Assembly: GCA_964592815.1 (NCBI GenBank)
Contig: CAZQGE010000003.1
Location: forward strand, 1-56,805
Direction of reading: 5' to 3'
Source of the DNA: CAZQGE01 sp964592815
GTDB taxonomy: Bacteria; Bacillota; Clostridia; Christensenellales; CAG-917
Length of the DNA: 56,805 bases
Notes under the pieces: generated by a model
What the model was told of the DNA's origin: nothing
The model's input: only the letters and a program-made list of their open reading frames with translations
The model's database searches: none
In this document: one piece after another, positions 16,620 through 25,773 of the stretch
Layout: every line of letters begins with the position of its first letter
Numbering within the stretch: the stretch's first letter is position 1
Position numbers and translations under genes: made by a program

Positions 16620-18750
16620 ATTGCTTGTAAAACTTAGAAAAGGTTATCCTGAAAAGTACGCTGATATAAAAAAAGCGTATGATTTTGCTATGCAAGCGCA
16701 CCAAGGACAAAAACGTAGCTCGGGCGAAGAATATTTTATTCACCCTTGCGCTGTCGTTGAAATTTTGGCAGATTTTGGATTTGATAGTTCAACAATTATC
16801 GGTGCATTTCTTCACGACGTTTTGGAAGATACCCCGATTACTCCCGAACAATTAAAACAGGAGTTTGGTCAAGAAATTCTTGATTTAGTTGAGGGCGTAA
16901 CTAAGCTTGACAAATTGCAATTTGTAAATAGAGAAGAGGCGCAAGCAGAGAATTTTAGAAAAATATTTATTGCTATGGCAAAAGATTTGCGAGTTATTAT
17001 TATAAAACTTGCAGATAGATTGCATAATATGCGTTCTCTAAAATACCTTCCACCAGAAAAACAACAATATATTTCAAAAGAAACTTTAGAAATTTACGCT
17101 CCATTAGCTGGACGTTTAGGAATTTCTTTTTTCAAATGCGAACTTGAAGATATAGCTATGATGTATTTGTTGCCAAAAGAATACAAATATATTACAGAAA
17201 AGGTAAGTCAAAAGCGTATTGAAAGGGGCAAATTTCTCACAACCATTTGTTCTCAAATTGAGAATAAATTGACGGAATTAGGTATTCACGGCGAAGTCAA
17301 CGGACGTCCAAAACATTTCTATTCAATTTATAAAAAAATGCATAATTTGCATATCGATATTGACCAAATTTACGATTTGCAGGCTGTGCGTATTATTGTT
17401 GACTCAATCAAAGATTGTTACACAATGCTTGGTGAAATTCACAATATGTGGAAGCCAATGCCTGGTCGGTTCAAAGATTATATCGCTATGCCAAAAGCCA
17501 ACAATTATCAATCGTTGCATACGACTGTTGTAACTCCGTTTGGAGAAACGTTTGAAATTCAAATTAGAACGTATGAAATGCACCGTATTGCCGAGTATGG
17601 TATTGCAGCGCATTGGAAATATAAAGAAGGCACAACGTCGGTTAATTCCGATTTAGACGATAAAGTAAGGTGGTTGCGCGAAGTTATGGACGCGCAAAAA
17701 GACATTGGTGGCGCAAAAGAGTTTATGGACGCCGTAAAGATTAACGTTTTTGACGATGAAGTTTTTGTATTCACGCCAAAAGGCGATGTTTATGGACTTC
17801 CAGTTGACTCAACACCTGTTGATTTAGCCTACAAAATTCACTCGGAAATCGGTAATAAGTGCATAGGTGCAAAGATAAATAAAAAGATTGTTCCTTTATC
17901 TCAAAAGATGTTTACGGGTGACATTGTTGAAATTATAACGTCAAATGCATCAAAAGGTCCAAGCCTTGATTGGCTAAAATTTGTGCGTACGGCGTCTGCT
18001 CGTTCAAAAATTCGTGCTTTCTTCAAAAAGGAAATGAAGGAAGAAAATATTGACCGAGGCAAGGAAATGCTTGAAAGAGAAGCAAAGCGTCGCGGTTATA
18101 ATCTTGCTGACCTTTTGACTCCAGACGTTTTAGATGGAATGATGAAAAGGCAAGCCATATCATCAGCAGAAGATTTGCTTGCGGCTGTCGGTTATGGCGG
18201 ACTTTCAACAAATCAAATTTTGGGCAAAGCAGTTGAAGCATTCAAGAAAAAAACGCCTGTACCTGTTGAAAATTTGGCTGTTCATAAAGAAGACGAAAAA
18301 CCTCGTCAACACTCAAAAAGTGGCGTTCTAATCAATGGAAACGCAAACTTTACAGTTAGAATGGCGCATTGTTGTTCGCCTGTTCCTGGTGATGAAATTA
18401 TAGGTTATATTTCAAGGGGAAGGGGAGTTTCTGTCCACAGAAAAGACTGCCCAAACGTTAAAGGAATGGAAGATGAACGCCTAATTTCTGCAAGTTGGGA
18501 TATTGGTGGAGATGAGAGTTTTAACGCTACACTTAGTGTATATGCACAAAATCGAAGTGGCCTTTTGGCATCAATTACTGCATTTATTGCCGCTGCAAAA
18601 ATGCCTATCACAGGTGCAAATCTTAAAATTGAACCAAAAGACAATATTGCGGAAATCTCCTTAACCGTTCAAGTCAAATCTACAAAGGACCTTGATGAAA
18701 TTTTAAGAAAGATTAAGCAAATTGACGGTGTAATCGAAATAAGGAGATAA
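16609..18750 (+). CDS. relA: Bifunctional (p)ppGpp synthetase/hydrolase (RelA/SpoT family)
   Basis: Makes and degrades the stringent-response alarmone. 713 residues. Domains in order: an HD hydrolase with intact GAFLHDVLEDTP (about 25-180), the synthetase with YDLQAVRIIV and RFKDYIAMPKANNYQSLHTTV (about 220-345), TGS (FVFTPKGDVYGLPVDSTPVDLAYKIH, about 385-445), a helical/zinc-finger-like region with RMAHCCSPVPGDEIIGY, and a C-terminal ACT domain. The intact HD motif favours a Rel enzyme with both activities. TTG start with AGGA 9 bases upstream, inside the end of recJ. Confidence 0.96.
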   Translation: MGNELLVKLRKGYPEKYADIKKAYDFAMQAHQGQKRSSGEEYFIHPCAVVEILADFGFDSSTIIGAFLHDVLEDTPITPEQLKQEFGQEILDLVEGVTKLDKLQFVNREEAQAENFRKIFIAMAKDLRVIIIKLADRLHNMRSLKYLPPEKQQYISKETLEIYAPLAGRLGISFFKCELEDIAMMYLLPKEYKYITEKVSQKRIERGKFLTTICSQIENKLTELGIHGEVNGRPKHFYSIYKKMHNLHIDIDQIYDLQAVRIIVDSIKDCYTMLGEIHNMWKPMPGRFKDYIAMPKANNYQSLHTTVVTPFGETFEIQIRTYEMHRIAEYGIAAHWKYKEGTTSVNSDLDDKVRWLREVMDAQKDIGGAKEFMDAVKINVFDDEVFVFTPKGDVYGLPVDSTPVDLAYKIHSEIGNKCIGAKINKKIVPLSQKMFTGDIVEIITSNASKGPSLDWLKFVRTASARSKIRAFFKKEMKEENIDRGKEMLEREAKRRGYNLADLLTPDVLDGMMKRQAISSAEDLLAAVGYGGLSTNQILGKAVEAFKKKTPVPVENLAVHKEDEKPRQHSKSGVLINGNANFTVRMAHCCSPVPGDEIIGYISRGRGVSVHRKDCPNVKGMEDERLISASWDIGGDESFNATLSVYAQNRSGLLASITAFIAAAKMPITGANLKIEPKDNIAEISLTVQVKSTKDLDEILRKIKQIDGVIEIRR

Positions 18751-18752
18751 AA

Positions 18753-19361
18753 ATGAAAATATTGACATTTGTTACTTCTCCTATTGGCACAAATACATAT
18801 TTAGTTATAAATAAAAACCGTGCTTTTGTCGTTGACCCTGGTGGAGATGCGGACAAAATTCTAAATGCGGCAAAACTTTGCAATGCTGAAATTGAGGCTG
18901 TACTTTTAACACACGGACACTTTGACCATATTATGGGTGTAAAAGCCTTACAAGACGCAGGTGCAAAAGTTTTTATGCACAAAGCGGACACGGATAAAAT
19001 TGCTTCATTCAAAAACTTGGCGTTTTCTGTCAATCAAAGCGTTGAAAAGTTTACGCCAGATATAACTTTGTCGGGTGGGGAAACTTTGAACGTTGCAGAT
19101 ATGGCTGTAAATGTTATTCATACGCCTGGGCATTCTGCTGGTTGTGTTTGCTATATGACAGAAAAAACAATTTTTGTGGGGGATACCGTATTCTTTACAT
19201 CTTATGGAAGAACCGATTTTTACGATGGAAATTTTGATAAACTTAAAAATTCTATATTAAATAAACTGTTCAATTTGAAAGGTAATTTTAGTCTTTTGAC
19301 AGGACACGGAGAGCCTACTTCATTGGAATTTGAACGTAGAAATAATGCAATTTTAGATTGA
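18753..19361 (+). CDS. Metallo-beta-lactamase fold hydrolase (glyoxalase II-like)
   Basis: A 202-residue soluble hydrolase. The zinc-site pattern is complete: LLTHGHFDHIMG (HxHxDH, near 52), HTPGHSAG (second His, near 128), FVGDTVF (bridging Asp) and LLTGHGEPTS (last His). Small proteins of this type often follow rel in Firmicutes and are annotated as glyoxalase II-like, but the substrate is unknown. It starts 2 bases after rel and its stop overlaps hemZ, so it belongs to the same operon. Confidence 0.9.
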   Translation: MKILTFVTSPIGTNTYLVINKNRAFVVDPGGDADKILNAAKLCNAEIEAVLLTHGHFDHIMGVKALQDAGAKVFMHKADTDKIASFKNLAFSVNQSVEKFTPDITLSGGETLNVADMAVNVIHTPGHSAGCVCYMTEKTIFVGDTVFFTSYGRTDFYDGNFDKLKNSILNKLFNLKGNFSLLTGHGEPTSLEFERRNNAILD

Positions 19362-20758
19362 TGATAACGCTTGAGATTAACAACGACAATTATACTAACG
19401 ATTTGATGGAACTTATCCGCTTGTTTGAACAAAGAACGGCGGACAATTTTTGTTTGACAGTAAATTATGAAACAGTTGACGCAGAGTTGATTATAAAAAT
19501 TGATTCAGATAAACTTTTTGGTTTCAAAAAAACATTTTGTTATCCGTTTGCTGAAACTGTCCCAATGGAAATTAAAAGATATGAAAAACGTTATTTGAAA
19601 ATGGCAATTTATAATACATTAGTATTTTTGACGGGTATTTCTTTGCCATACGGTTGTCTTACAGGCATACGCCCCACAAAGTTATTTCAAGAATTAAAAG
19701 AAAGAGCAGAAAAAGTTTTTGCAAACGACTACTCGGTATCAGATGAAAAACTTTCGCTTATAAAACGAATTGTATCTGTGCAAAAAGGACTAAGAAATCA
19801 AGACGAAAACGCAATGGATATTTTTGTATTTATTCCGTTTTGTCCTACTAAATGCGCATATTGTTCATTTGTTTCTATGACTATTGACAGACAAAAAAAA
19901 GTAGTTGAACCGTATGTTGAAAAACTTGTGGAAGAATTACAATTTATCCACAAATTAGTAAAGCAGAAAAAGATTATTATAAGAAGTGTTTACGTTGGCG
20001 GGGGAACTCCCACGTCATTACCTTCACATTTACTTGACAAAGTGCTGAAAAGCTGTAAGTTCAAATGCAAGGAATTTACTGTTGAAGCGGGGCGTCCAGA
20101 TACAATAACACCTGAAATTGTTGACGTTTTGAGAAAGAACAGAGTTAGTCGAATTTCAATCAATCCGCAAACTTTTAATGATGAAACGCTAAAAAAAATT
20201 GGCAGAAAGCATACCTCGTATGATGTTGAGCAAGCCTACAAAATGGTCAAAAGATATTTTGACGTAAATATGGACTTGATTGCTATGTTGCCTGACGAAA
20301 CGCTTGAAGATTTTAGGCGTTCTGTTGATGCGTGCGTGGCTTTGAACCCCGAAAATATAACGGTGCATACGCTATACCTTAAAAAGGGTTCTGAACTCAA
20401 ACTTGCTTCTTACAAACACACCGATTATGATACTGCTTCAAATATGGTAGATTACGCATACGAAAAATTGACTGAAAACGGATATAATCCGTACTATATG
20501 TACCGACAAAAATACACAAGTGGAAACCTCGAAAATGTCGGATACGCAAAACTTGGAAAAGAGTGCATTTACAACATTGACATTATGGAAGAGGATACGT
20601 CTATTATTGCAAGCGGAGCTGCTGCAATTTCAAAAAAATGGACGGCAAGCAAAAATTTGATTGAACGTAACGCAAATTTCAAAGAACCGCTTGAATACGT
20701 CAAACACTTTGACACGGTTATGTCAAGACAGAAAGAATTTTGGGAATTGCAAGAATAA
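19361..20758 (+). CDS. hemZ: HemZ-like radical SAM protein (coproporphyrinogen dehydrogenase family)
   Basis: About 465 residues: an N-terminal domain of roughly 150 residues, then a radical SAM core with the CxxxCxxC cluster motif in FIPFCPTKCAYCSFVSM (Cys 161, 165, 168), VYVGGGTPTSLP and RISINPQTFNDETLKKIGRKH. The extra N-terminal domain distinguishes HemZ from HemW. The Bacillus HemZ is linked to oxygen-independent haem synthesis; no other haem gene is visible here, so the physiological role is unproven. I prefer ATG 19361, overlapping the preceding TGA by one base, over the in-frame TTG at 19358. Confidence 0.87.
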   Translation: MITLEINNDNYTNDLMELIRLFEQRTADNFCLTVNYETVDAELIIKIDSDKLFGFKKTFCYPFAETVPMEIKRYEKRYLKMAIYNTLVFLTGISLPYGCLTGIRPTKLFQELKERAEKVFANDYSVSDEKLSLIKRIVSVQKGLRNQDENAMDIFVFIPFCPTKCAYCSFVSMTIDRQKKVVEPYVEKLVEELQFIHKLVKQKKIIIRSVYVGGGTPTSLPSHLLDKVLKSCKFKCKEFTVEAGRPDTITPEIVDVLRKNRVSRISINPQTFNDETLKKIGRKHTSYDVEQAYKMVKRYFDVNMDLIAMLPDETLEDFRRSVDACVALNPENITVHTLYLKKGSELKLASYKHTDYDTASNMVDYAYEKLTENGYNPYYMYRQKYTSGNLENVGYAKLGKECIYNIDIMEEDTSIIASGAAAISKKWTASKNLIERNANFKEPLEYVKHFDTVMSRQKEFWELQE

Positions 20759-21010
20759 CGTAAGGGTCTTAAATATTGAAAATGCTTGTAAGTTTGGAAA
20801 CTCCGTGCGTTTGCAAGATAAGTCAGTTCGCAAAAGTTGCAATTAACAAAACAATATTGCTAAAAAACACTCAAACATAATGAGTTGATTAACTAATTAT
20901 GACAGTTAATTATGTGACTAAATATAAAACTTTGACGCAAGAATGGAATATTTTAATAAGTTTAGTTAAATAATCTATAATAAGGGCTCAAAATGATTTA
21001 CAAAATTTGC
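20759..21010. other. Gene-free spacer before rpsO
   Basis: No credible gene. It contains a TATAAT at 20976-20981 without a matching -35, a short inverted repeat ACTCA/TGAGT near 20870 and two TTAATTATG-like repeats near 20894-20915. Confidence 0.5.
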
Positions 21011-21039
21011 TTGACGTGTTAATATTTCATCAATACTTT
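21011..21039 (+). promoter_or_regulatory. Candidate rpsO promoter
   Basis: TTGACG (21011-21016), a 17-base spacer and TACTTT (21034-21039). The -10 is weak, but the predicted start near 21046 coincides with the first base of the leader stem. Confidence 0.45.
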
Positions 21040-21045
21040 TTACTA

Positions 21046-21096
21046 GGACAAACCAATCTCCAAGGTTCGTCTTGGTTGAAAGCGAATTATTTGTCC
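21046..21096 (+). promoter_or_regulatory. Structured rpsO mRNA leader (possible S15 autoregulatory element)
   Basis: GGACAAA (21046-21052) pairs with TTTGTCC (21090-21096), enclosing CCAAG (21060-21064) paired with CTTGG (21071-21075). The ribosome site AAGGAGG follows directly. S15 represses its own mRNA through leader structures in several bacteria; binding to this one is inferred. Confidence 0.5.
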
Positions 21097-21114
21097 AAAG
21101 AAGGAGGTAAAAAA

Positions 21115-21378
21115 ATGGATAAGTTGCAAAAACAAGAAATTATTGCAAAATATGCTCGCAAAGAAGGCGACACAGGTTCACCCGAGGTTCAAATTGCTCT
21201 TTTAACAGCTCGTATTCAAGACTTAACAGAGCACCTTAAAAGCCACGACAAAGACCACCACAGCCGTCGCGGTTTGTTGGTTATGGTAGGTAAGAGAAGA
21301 AATCTCTTGGGCTATCTTAAAGATACCGACATTGAACGCTATCGTGCTATCGTCGCAGATTTGGGACTCAGAAAGTAA
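21115..21378 (+). CDS. rpsO: 30S ribosomal protein S15
   Basis: An 87-residue rRNA-binding protein of the small-subunit platform. Matches S15 throughout: KYARKEGDTGSPEVQIALLT, HLKSHDKDHHSRRGLL and MVGKRRNLLGYL. AAGGAGG at 21101-21107, 7 bases before ATG 21115, fixes the start; the longer open frame upstream covers the structured leader and is not translated. It is followed by a terminator and then pnp, the standard pairing. Confidence 0.98.
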   Translation: MDKLQKQEIIAKYARKEGDTGSPEVQIALLTARIQDLTEHLKSHDKDHHSRRGLLVMVGKRRNLLGYLKDTDIERYRAIVADLGLRK

Positions 21379-21384
21379 AAAATC

Positions 21385-21409
21385 GGGTGCAGCTTTTGCA
21401 CCCTTTTTT
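21385..21409 (+). terminator. rho-independent terminator after rpsO
   Basis: GGGTGCA and TGCACCC arms around GCTTT, then six Ts. Confidence 0.8.
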
Positions 21410-21424
21410 ATTTATCGCAACAGT

Positions 21425-21470
21425 TTGTCAGAAGACAATCTGAATATATGTAGGGAATGATGGAATTCCC
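21425..21470 (+). promoter_or_regulatory. Two small hairpins in the pnp leader
   Basis: TTGTC/GACAA around AGAA (21425-21438) and GGGAAT/ATTCCC around GATGGA (21453-21470), ending just before AAGGAG. pnp leaders are processed for autoregulation in Escherichia coli; a similar role here is speculative. Confidence 0.35.
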
Positions 21471-21484
21471 AGAAGGAGTAAAAT

Positions 21485-23599
21485 ATGGATAAAAGAATAT
21501 TCAAAACTATGGTTGGCGGGAAAGAGCTTGTTGTAGAAATAGGCGCATATTGTATGCAAACCAACGGTTCTTGTATTGTACGTTGCGGTGACACGGTAGT
21601 TATGGTCAACGTTACTATGTCAAAAGAACCACGCGAAGGTATGGATTATTTCCCCTTAGGCGTTGATTTTGAAGAAAAAATGTACGCTGTGGGTAAAATC
21701 CCCGGTGGCTTTAAGAAGAGAGAGGGCAGAGCAAGCGATAAAGCAATCTTGACTTCACGCCTTATCGACCGTCCATTACGTCCGCTTTTTCCAAAGGGAC
21801 TTTACAATGACGTGTCAGTTATCGCAACTGTGTTGTCAGTTGACTTAAACAATCAACCAGAAGTTTTGGGTATGATTGGAAGCTCAATCGCACTTTCAAT
21901 TTCTGATATACCATTTGCTGGTCCGACAGGTTCTGTTGTAGTTGGTATGGTTGATGGACAATACGTTATTAACCCAGACAGCGAACAACGTGCAAAATCA
22001 CGTCTTAGCTTGAATTTGTCAGGCACAAAAGACGCAATTATGATGGTTGAAGCTGGCGCAGATATCATCAGCGAAGATGAGATGCTTGGCGCAATCTTAT
22101 TTGGTCACGAAGAAATTAAGCGAATTGTTGCATTCATTGAAAGTATTGTTGCAGAAGTTGGCAAGCCTAAACTTGAAATGGAATTGGAAACTATTCCAGA
22201 AAACGTTAACGTTGCAGTTCGCGAATATGCAGACAAAAAAATGGACTTTGTTTTGGAAGCGTTTGACCGTGTTGTAAGAGAAGAAAGAGAGGACGCTTTG
22301 AACCGTGACGTTATTGCTCATTTTGCAAACGATTTTGAAGACGTTCAAAAGAAAACAAAATTTATCCTTGACAGCTTGTATTATTTGAAAAAAGAAAAAG
22401 TACGTGCAAAAATCTTGAATGATGGCGTTCGTCCAGACGGCAGAGATTTGACAGAAATTCGTCCGATTTGGTGCGAAGTTGGTGTATTGCCAAGAGTTCA
22501 CGGAAGCGCAGTTTTCACAAGAGGACTTACGCAAGCTATGACAACGGCTACACTTGGAACAATAAGCGAAGTTCAAAAATTGGAAGGACTTGATGACGAC
22601 TTTTACAAGAGATATATGCATCAATACAATATGCCGGGATATTCCTCAGGCGAAGCAAGACCTTTGAAAAGCCCAGGACGCAGAGAAATCGGACACGGCG
22701 CGTTGGCTGAACGCTCATTAGAACCTGTGCTTCCAAGTGAAGAAGAATTTCCTTATGCAATTCGTACAGTAAGTGAAATTTTGAGCAGTAACGGTTCAAC
22801 TTCACAAGCATCAGTTTGCGGCAGCACACTTGCTCTTATGGATGCAGGCGTACCAATCAAAGCTCCTGTTGCTGGTATTGCTATGGGACTTATAAAAGAC
22901 CCAGACAAACACAAAGTTGCTGTTTTGAGCGATATTCAAGGATTGGAAGACTTCCTTGGCGATATGGACTTTAAGGTTGCAGGAACAAAAGATGGTATTA
23001 CCGCAATTCAAATGGACATCAAGATTAAAGGTATCGACGAAGAAATTTTGAAGAAGGCATTGGAACAAGCAAGACAAGGCAGAAATCATATTCTTGGTAA
23101 GATGCTTGAAGTGTTGCCAGAACCTCGTAAAGAACTCAGCACGTGGGCTCCTAAAATTGTTTCGTTTGCTATCGATCCTGACAAAATACGTGACGTTATT
23201 GGAACAGGTGGAAAAACAATAAACAAGATTATTGAAGACACAGGCGTAAAAATTGACATCAATGATGAAGGAACAATCTTTGTTGCTTCAAATGATGACA
23301 AAGCAATTTCTAAGGCTCGCACAATCATTGAAAACATTGTACGTGATGTTGAAGTTGGCGACGTTTACGAAGGAAAAGTTGTCAAAATTATGGAAAACGA
23401 CAAAGGTCAATTTGGCGCAAGCGTAAACTTTGCACCAGGAAAAGACGGAATGATACACATTTCTAAACTTTCAACAGAGAGAGTTGAAAAAGTTACAGAC
23501 GTTGTAAACGTCGGTGACATAGTTCTTGTTAAGGTAATCAAAATTGATGAAAAACACAGAGTTGATTTGCGTTTGAAAGAAGTAATTCAAAAGGCATAA
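21485..23599 (+). CDS. pnp: Polyribonucleotide nucleotidyltransferase (PNPase)
   Basis: 3'-5' phosphorolytic exoribonuclease of RNA turnover. 704 residues: first RNase PH domain (opens with VGGKELVVEIGAYCMQTNGSCIVRCGDT), helical linker, catalytic second RNase PH domain with RPDGRDLTEIRPI and GRREIGHGALAERSLEPVLP, a KH domain (DVIGTGGKTINKIIEDTG, near 560) and S1 (GDVYEGKVVKIM...MIHISKLS, near 625). AGAAGGAG precedes the start. It ends at a strong terminator. Confidence 0.98.
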   Translation: MDKRIFKTMVGGKELVVEIGAYCMQTNGSCIVRCGDTVVMVNVTMSKEPREGMDYFPLGVDFEEKMYAVGKIPGGFKKREGRASDKAILTSRLIDRPLRPLFPKGLYNDVSVIATVLSVDLNNQPEVLGMIGSSIALSISDIPFAGPTGSVVVGMVDGQYVINPDSEQRAKSRLSLNLSGTKDAIMMVEAGADIISEDEMLGAILFGHEEIKRIVAFIESIVAEVGKPKLEMELETIPENVNVAVREYADKKMDFVLEAFDRVVREEREDALNRDVIAHFANDFEDVQKKTKFILDSLYYLKKEKVRAKILNDGVRPDGRDLTEIRPIWCEVGVLPRVHGSAVFTRGLTQAMTTATLGTISEVQKLEGLDDDFYKRYMHQYNMPGYSSGEARPLKSPGRREIGHGALAERSLEPVLPSEEEFPYAIRTVSEILSSNGSTSQASVCGSTLALMDAGVPIKAPVAGIAMGLIKDPDKHKVAVLSDIQGLEDFLGDMDFKVAGTKDGITAIQMDIKIKGIDEEILKKALEQARQGRNHILGKMLEVLPEPRKELSTWAPKIVSFAIDPDKIRDVIGTGGKTINKIIEDTGVKIDINDEGTIFVASNDDKAISKARTIIENIVRDVEVGDVYEGKVVKIMENDKGQFGASVNFAPGKDGMIHISKLSTERVEKVTDVVNVGDIVLVKVIKIDEKHRVDLRLKEVIQKA

Positions 23600-23630
23600 T
23601 TGATTTAGTTAAGTTTTCAAATTAAAAATT

Positions 23631-23658
23631 AAACCGACCTATTTAGGTCGGTTTTTTT
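23631..23658. terminator. Bidirectional terminator between pnp and ylxY
   Basis: AAACCGACCT and AGGTCGGTTT arms around ATTT, then a T-run; A-rich sequence on the other side lets it serve the convergent ylxY as well. Confidence 0.85.
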
Positions 23659-23674
23659 ATACATTGTAAACTTA

Positions 23675-24427
23675 TCATTCCAAAGTTTGGCTTACTGTGG
23701 ATATTTTGAGGTTGTGTGAAAGGGTGTAGTCCACAATTTTTGACAAAACTTTTGCCGTGCAATTTGTTGGGTGCATAAGAACTAAATCACCTGCTTTTAT
23801 TCCTTTTATAGCTCTGTTATAAATTAAGTCCTCATTTTGGTCGCGCCAATCAATAGTGTCACGTGTCCATAAAATAACTTTGTAGTCGAGTTGTTTGCAA
23901 ACTGAAAACATTGTACCGCCTATGCTTCCGCTTGGTGGTGCAAACAGCTTTGTCGTGTAATTTGGAAATGCATCGTGGGTGTTGGTTGAAGCTGTTGGAA
24001 GCAATGATGATAAAGTTGCTTTTATCATTCTTTCCGTTACCACAATTTCATCACGGTTCTGTTGGGCGTTTAGCTTTGCGTGGTCACGGTGTAAATAACC
24101 GTGGTTGCCAATTTCAAAGCCATCTGAATATAATTTTAATAGTGCATCAGGGTTTCTCGCAACCCAACTTCCGCCCACAAAGAATGTTGCATTGCAATTT
24201 TTCTCTTTTAATATTTTTGCAATTTGCATAACGTTTTCAGTATGCTCGTAAACATTGAACATAAAAGCTACGCTTTGTCCGCTTGTGTTTCCGTTGTAAA
24301 TTGCGTTGACAGGTAAGTCGTTGTTGACGTCAGGAATGGTCAAAACTGTCGCCAAGCAAAAGGTTACGGCAATCATAGTAATAATGACAAAATTTGCAGT
24401 TAAGGCTTGGAAATGTTTATCTTTCAT
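23675..24427 (-). CDS. ylxY: YlxY-type polysaccharide deacetylase family protein
   Basis: A 250-residue exported protein: an N-terminal membrane anchor (about 10-33, ANFVIITMIAVTFCLATVL) and a NodB-fold domain with ATFFVGGSW, GFEIGNHGYLH, FAPPSGS, VILWTRDTIDWR and GDLVLMHPT. The usual catalytic TFDDG is MFNVY. That change is characteristic of the YlxY subgroup, so ordinary deacetylase activity is doubtful. In Bacillus the gene lies between pnp and ymxG on the same strand; here it has the same place but is inverted. No Shine-Dalgarno precedes the ATG. A TAAAAT at 24433-24438 (minus strand) would put the transcript start close to the start codon. Confidence 0.85.
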   Translation of the reverse strand: MKDKHFQALTANFVIITMIAVTFCLATVLTIPDVNNDLPVNAIYNGNTSGQSVAFMFNVYEHTENVMQIAKILKEKNCNATFFVGGSWVARNPDALLKLYSDGFEIGNHGYLHRDHAKLNAQQNRDEIVVTERMIKATLSSLLPTASTNTHDAFPNYTTKLFAPPSGSIGGTMFSVCKQLDYKVILWTRDTIDWRDQNEDLIYNRAIKGIKAGDLVLMHPTNCTAKVLSKIVDYTLSHNLKISTVSQTLE

Positions 24428-24440
24428 AATACATTTTATG

Positions 24441-24469
24441 TTTACCCGTATATGGTTATGTGTTATAAT
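24441..24469 (+). promoter_or_regulatory. Promoter of ymxG that predicts a leaderless mRNA
   Basis: TTTACC (24441-24446), a 17-base spacer and TATAAT (24464-24469) preceded by TGT (extended -10). The expected start point, about seven bases on, coincides with the ATG at 24476. Confidence 0.6.
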
Positions 24470-24475
24470 CTATTT

Positions 24476-25732
24476 ATGAAAAAACTTATCGAACTTAAAA
24501 ACGGACTTAAAGTCGTAATTGTGCAGAATACCGCTGTGCGGTCAGTTGCTTTGGGAGTGTTTGTTGGAGCAGGTAGCGCGTATGAACAACCCTCACAGTC
24601 GGGCATTTCTCATTTTATAGAACATATGTTGTTCAAGGGCACAAAAAAACGAAATAGTTTTGATATTGCCAATGAAATTGACTGTATAGGCGCGCAAATT
24701 AACGCATTCACAGCAAAATGTTACACTTGTTATTATACGGTTTCGCTTGATACAAACGTTGAAAAATGCTTTGATATATTGTCGGATATGTACTTTAATT
24801 CTACGTTTGAACAATCTGAATTTGAAAAAGAAAGAAGGGTAGTGCTTGAAGAAATAAACGAGAGTGAAGACACTCCCGACGATTTATGTATAGAAAAACT
24901 TTCAAGCGTTTTTTATAAAAATCATCCGCTGGGCAAACCTATTTTGGGTACTTCAAAATCACTTAATGAATTTACTCCGTCAGACCTGTTTGCGTACAAA
25001 AATAAATTTTATAATGCAAAAAACACCGTTTTATCAGTAGCTGGAAACATAAGTGAAGAAGAAGCTGTCAGACTTGCTGAAAAATACTTCGCATTTGAAA
25101 ACTATGACAATTCAATCTACGTCCCTTCCGAATTGCCAGCAGCGGAATTTGAAAAACAGTATATTGTAACAAAAAAAGATATTGAGCAAATGCACATAGG
25201 CTTAGCTTTTCCGTGTTTTGCTTATGACAGCGACCAAAGTATGGCAGCGCAGTTGTTGGCTTTGGTTTTTGGAATGGAAATGTCATCACGACTTTTTCAA
25301 ACTGTTCGCGAAAAGTTGGGGTTGTGCTACACAATCATGGGTTATCCGTCAGCATACCAAAACAATGGTTCGTTTGTAATTTTTACGTCAACAAATCAAA
25401 AAAGTGTTGAAAAAGCATTGAGTGCCATAAAAGCAGAAATCGAATTGCTTTTGGCTGATGGAATAACCAAAGAGGAATTGCTCAAAGGAAAGGAACAACT
25501 TAAAACGTCTTTGGTTCTTGGTGAAGAAAGTACGTCTTCAATGATGAGAGCTTTTGGCAGACACGCAATTCAAACTAATGAACTTTATGATTTTGACAAA
25601 AGACTTAAACAAATTGACTCGCTTAATGAAAGCGATATTTTGAATGCAGCCAAAAAGATTTTTGACTTCAAAAAATTAAGTTTAAGCATTGTCGGAAAAG
25701 GTTGTAAAACTGCTTATGAAAAGTTAATATAA
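24476..25732 (+). CDS. ymxG: M16 family zinc peptidase (YmxG/MlpA, processing-peptidase-like)
   Basis: A cytoplasmic inverzincin. About 418 residues, typical of YmxG. Zinc motif HFIEH (HxxEH, near 43-47) and the distal Glu in RRVVLEEINESEDTPDD; the C-terminal half is the non-catalytic M16 repeat, with the conserved LFQTVREKLGLCYTI. The start is the ATG aligned with the family N terminus (MKKLIELKNGLKVV). No ribosome site is present and the -10 box ends six bases before the ATG, so the message is probably leaderless. Its place after pnp/ylxY is conserved in Firmicutes. Confidence 0.92.
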   Translation: MKKLIELKNGLKVVIVQNTAVRSVALGVFVGAGSAYEQPSQSGISHFIEHMLFKGTKKRNSFDIANEIDCIGAQINAFTAKCYTCYYTVSLDTNVEKCFDILSDMYFNSTFEQSEFEKERRVVLEEINESEDTPDDLCIEKLSSVFYKNHPLGKPILGTSKSLNEFTPSDLFAYKNKFYNAKNTVLSVAGNISEEEAVRLAEKYFAFENYDNSIYVPSELPAAEFEKQYIVTKKDIEQMHIGLAFPCFAYDSDQSMAAQLLALVFGMEMSSRLFQTVREKLGLCYTIMGYPSAYQNNGSFVIFTSTNQKSVEKALSAIKAEIELLLADGITKEELLKGKEQLKTSLVLGEESTSSMMRAFGRHAIQTNELYDFDKRLKQIDSLNESDILNAAKKIFDFKKLSLSIVGKGCKTAYEKLI

Positions 25733-25773
25733 AAAAAAATACCCTATGAAAAACATAACTTATTGAGGTTTTT

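Noticed and set aside
21007..21114. N-terminal extension of S15 in the open frame upstream
   Set aside because: The S15 family starts at MDKLQKQE; AAGGAGG fixes ATG 21115 and the upstream bases form the leader stem.
23675..24427. Loss of the TFDDG motif in the deacetylase as a new inactivation
   Set aside because: The NVY-type replacement is a normal trait of the YlxY subgroup, so it is not special to this genome.
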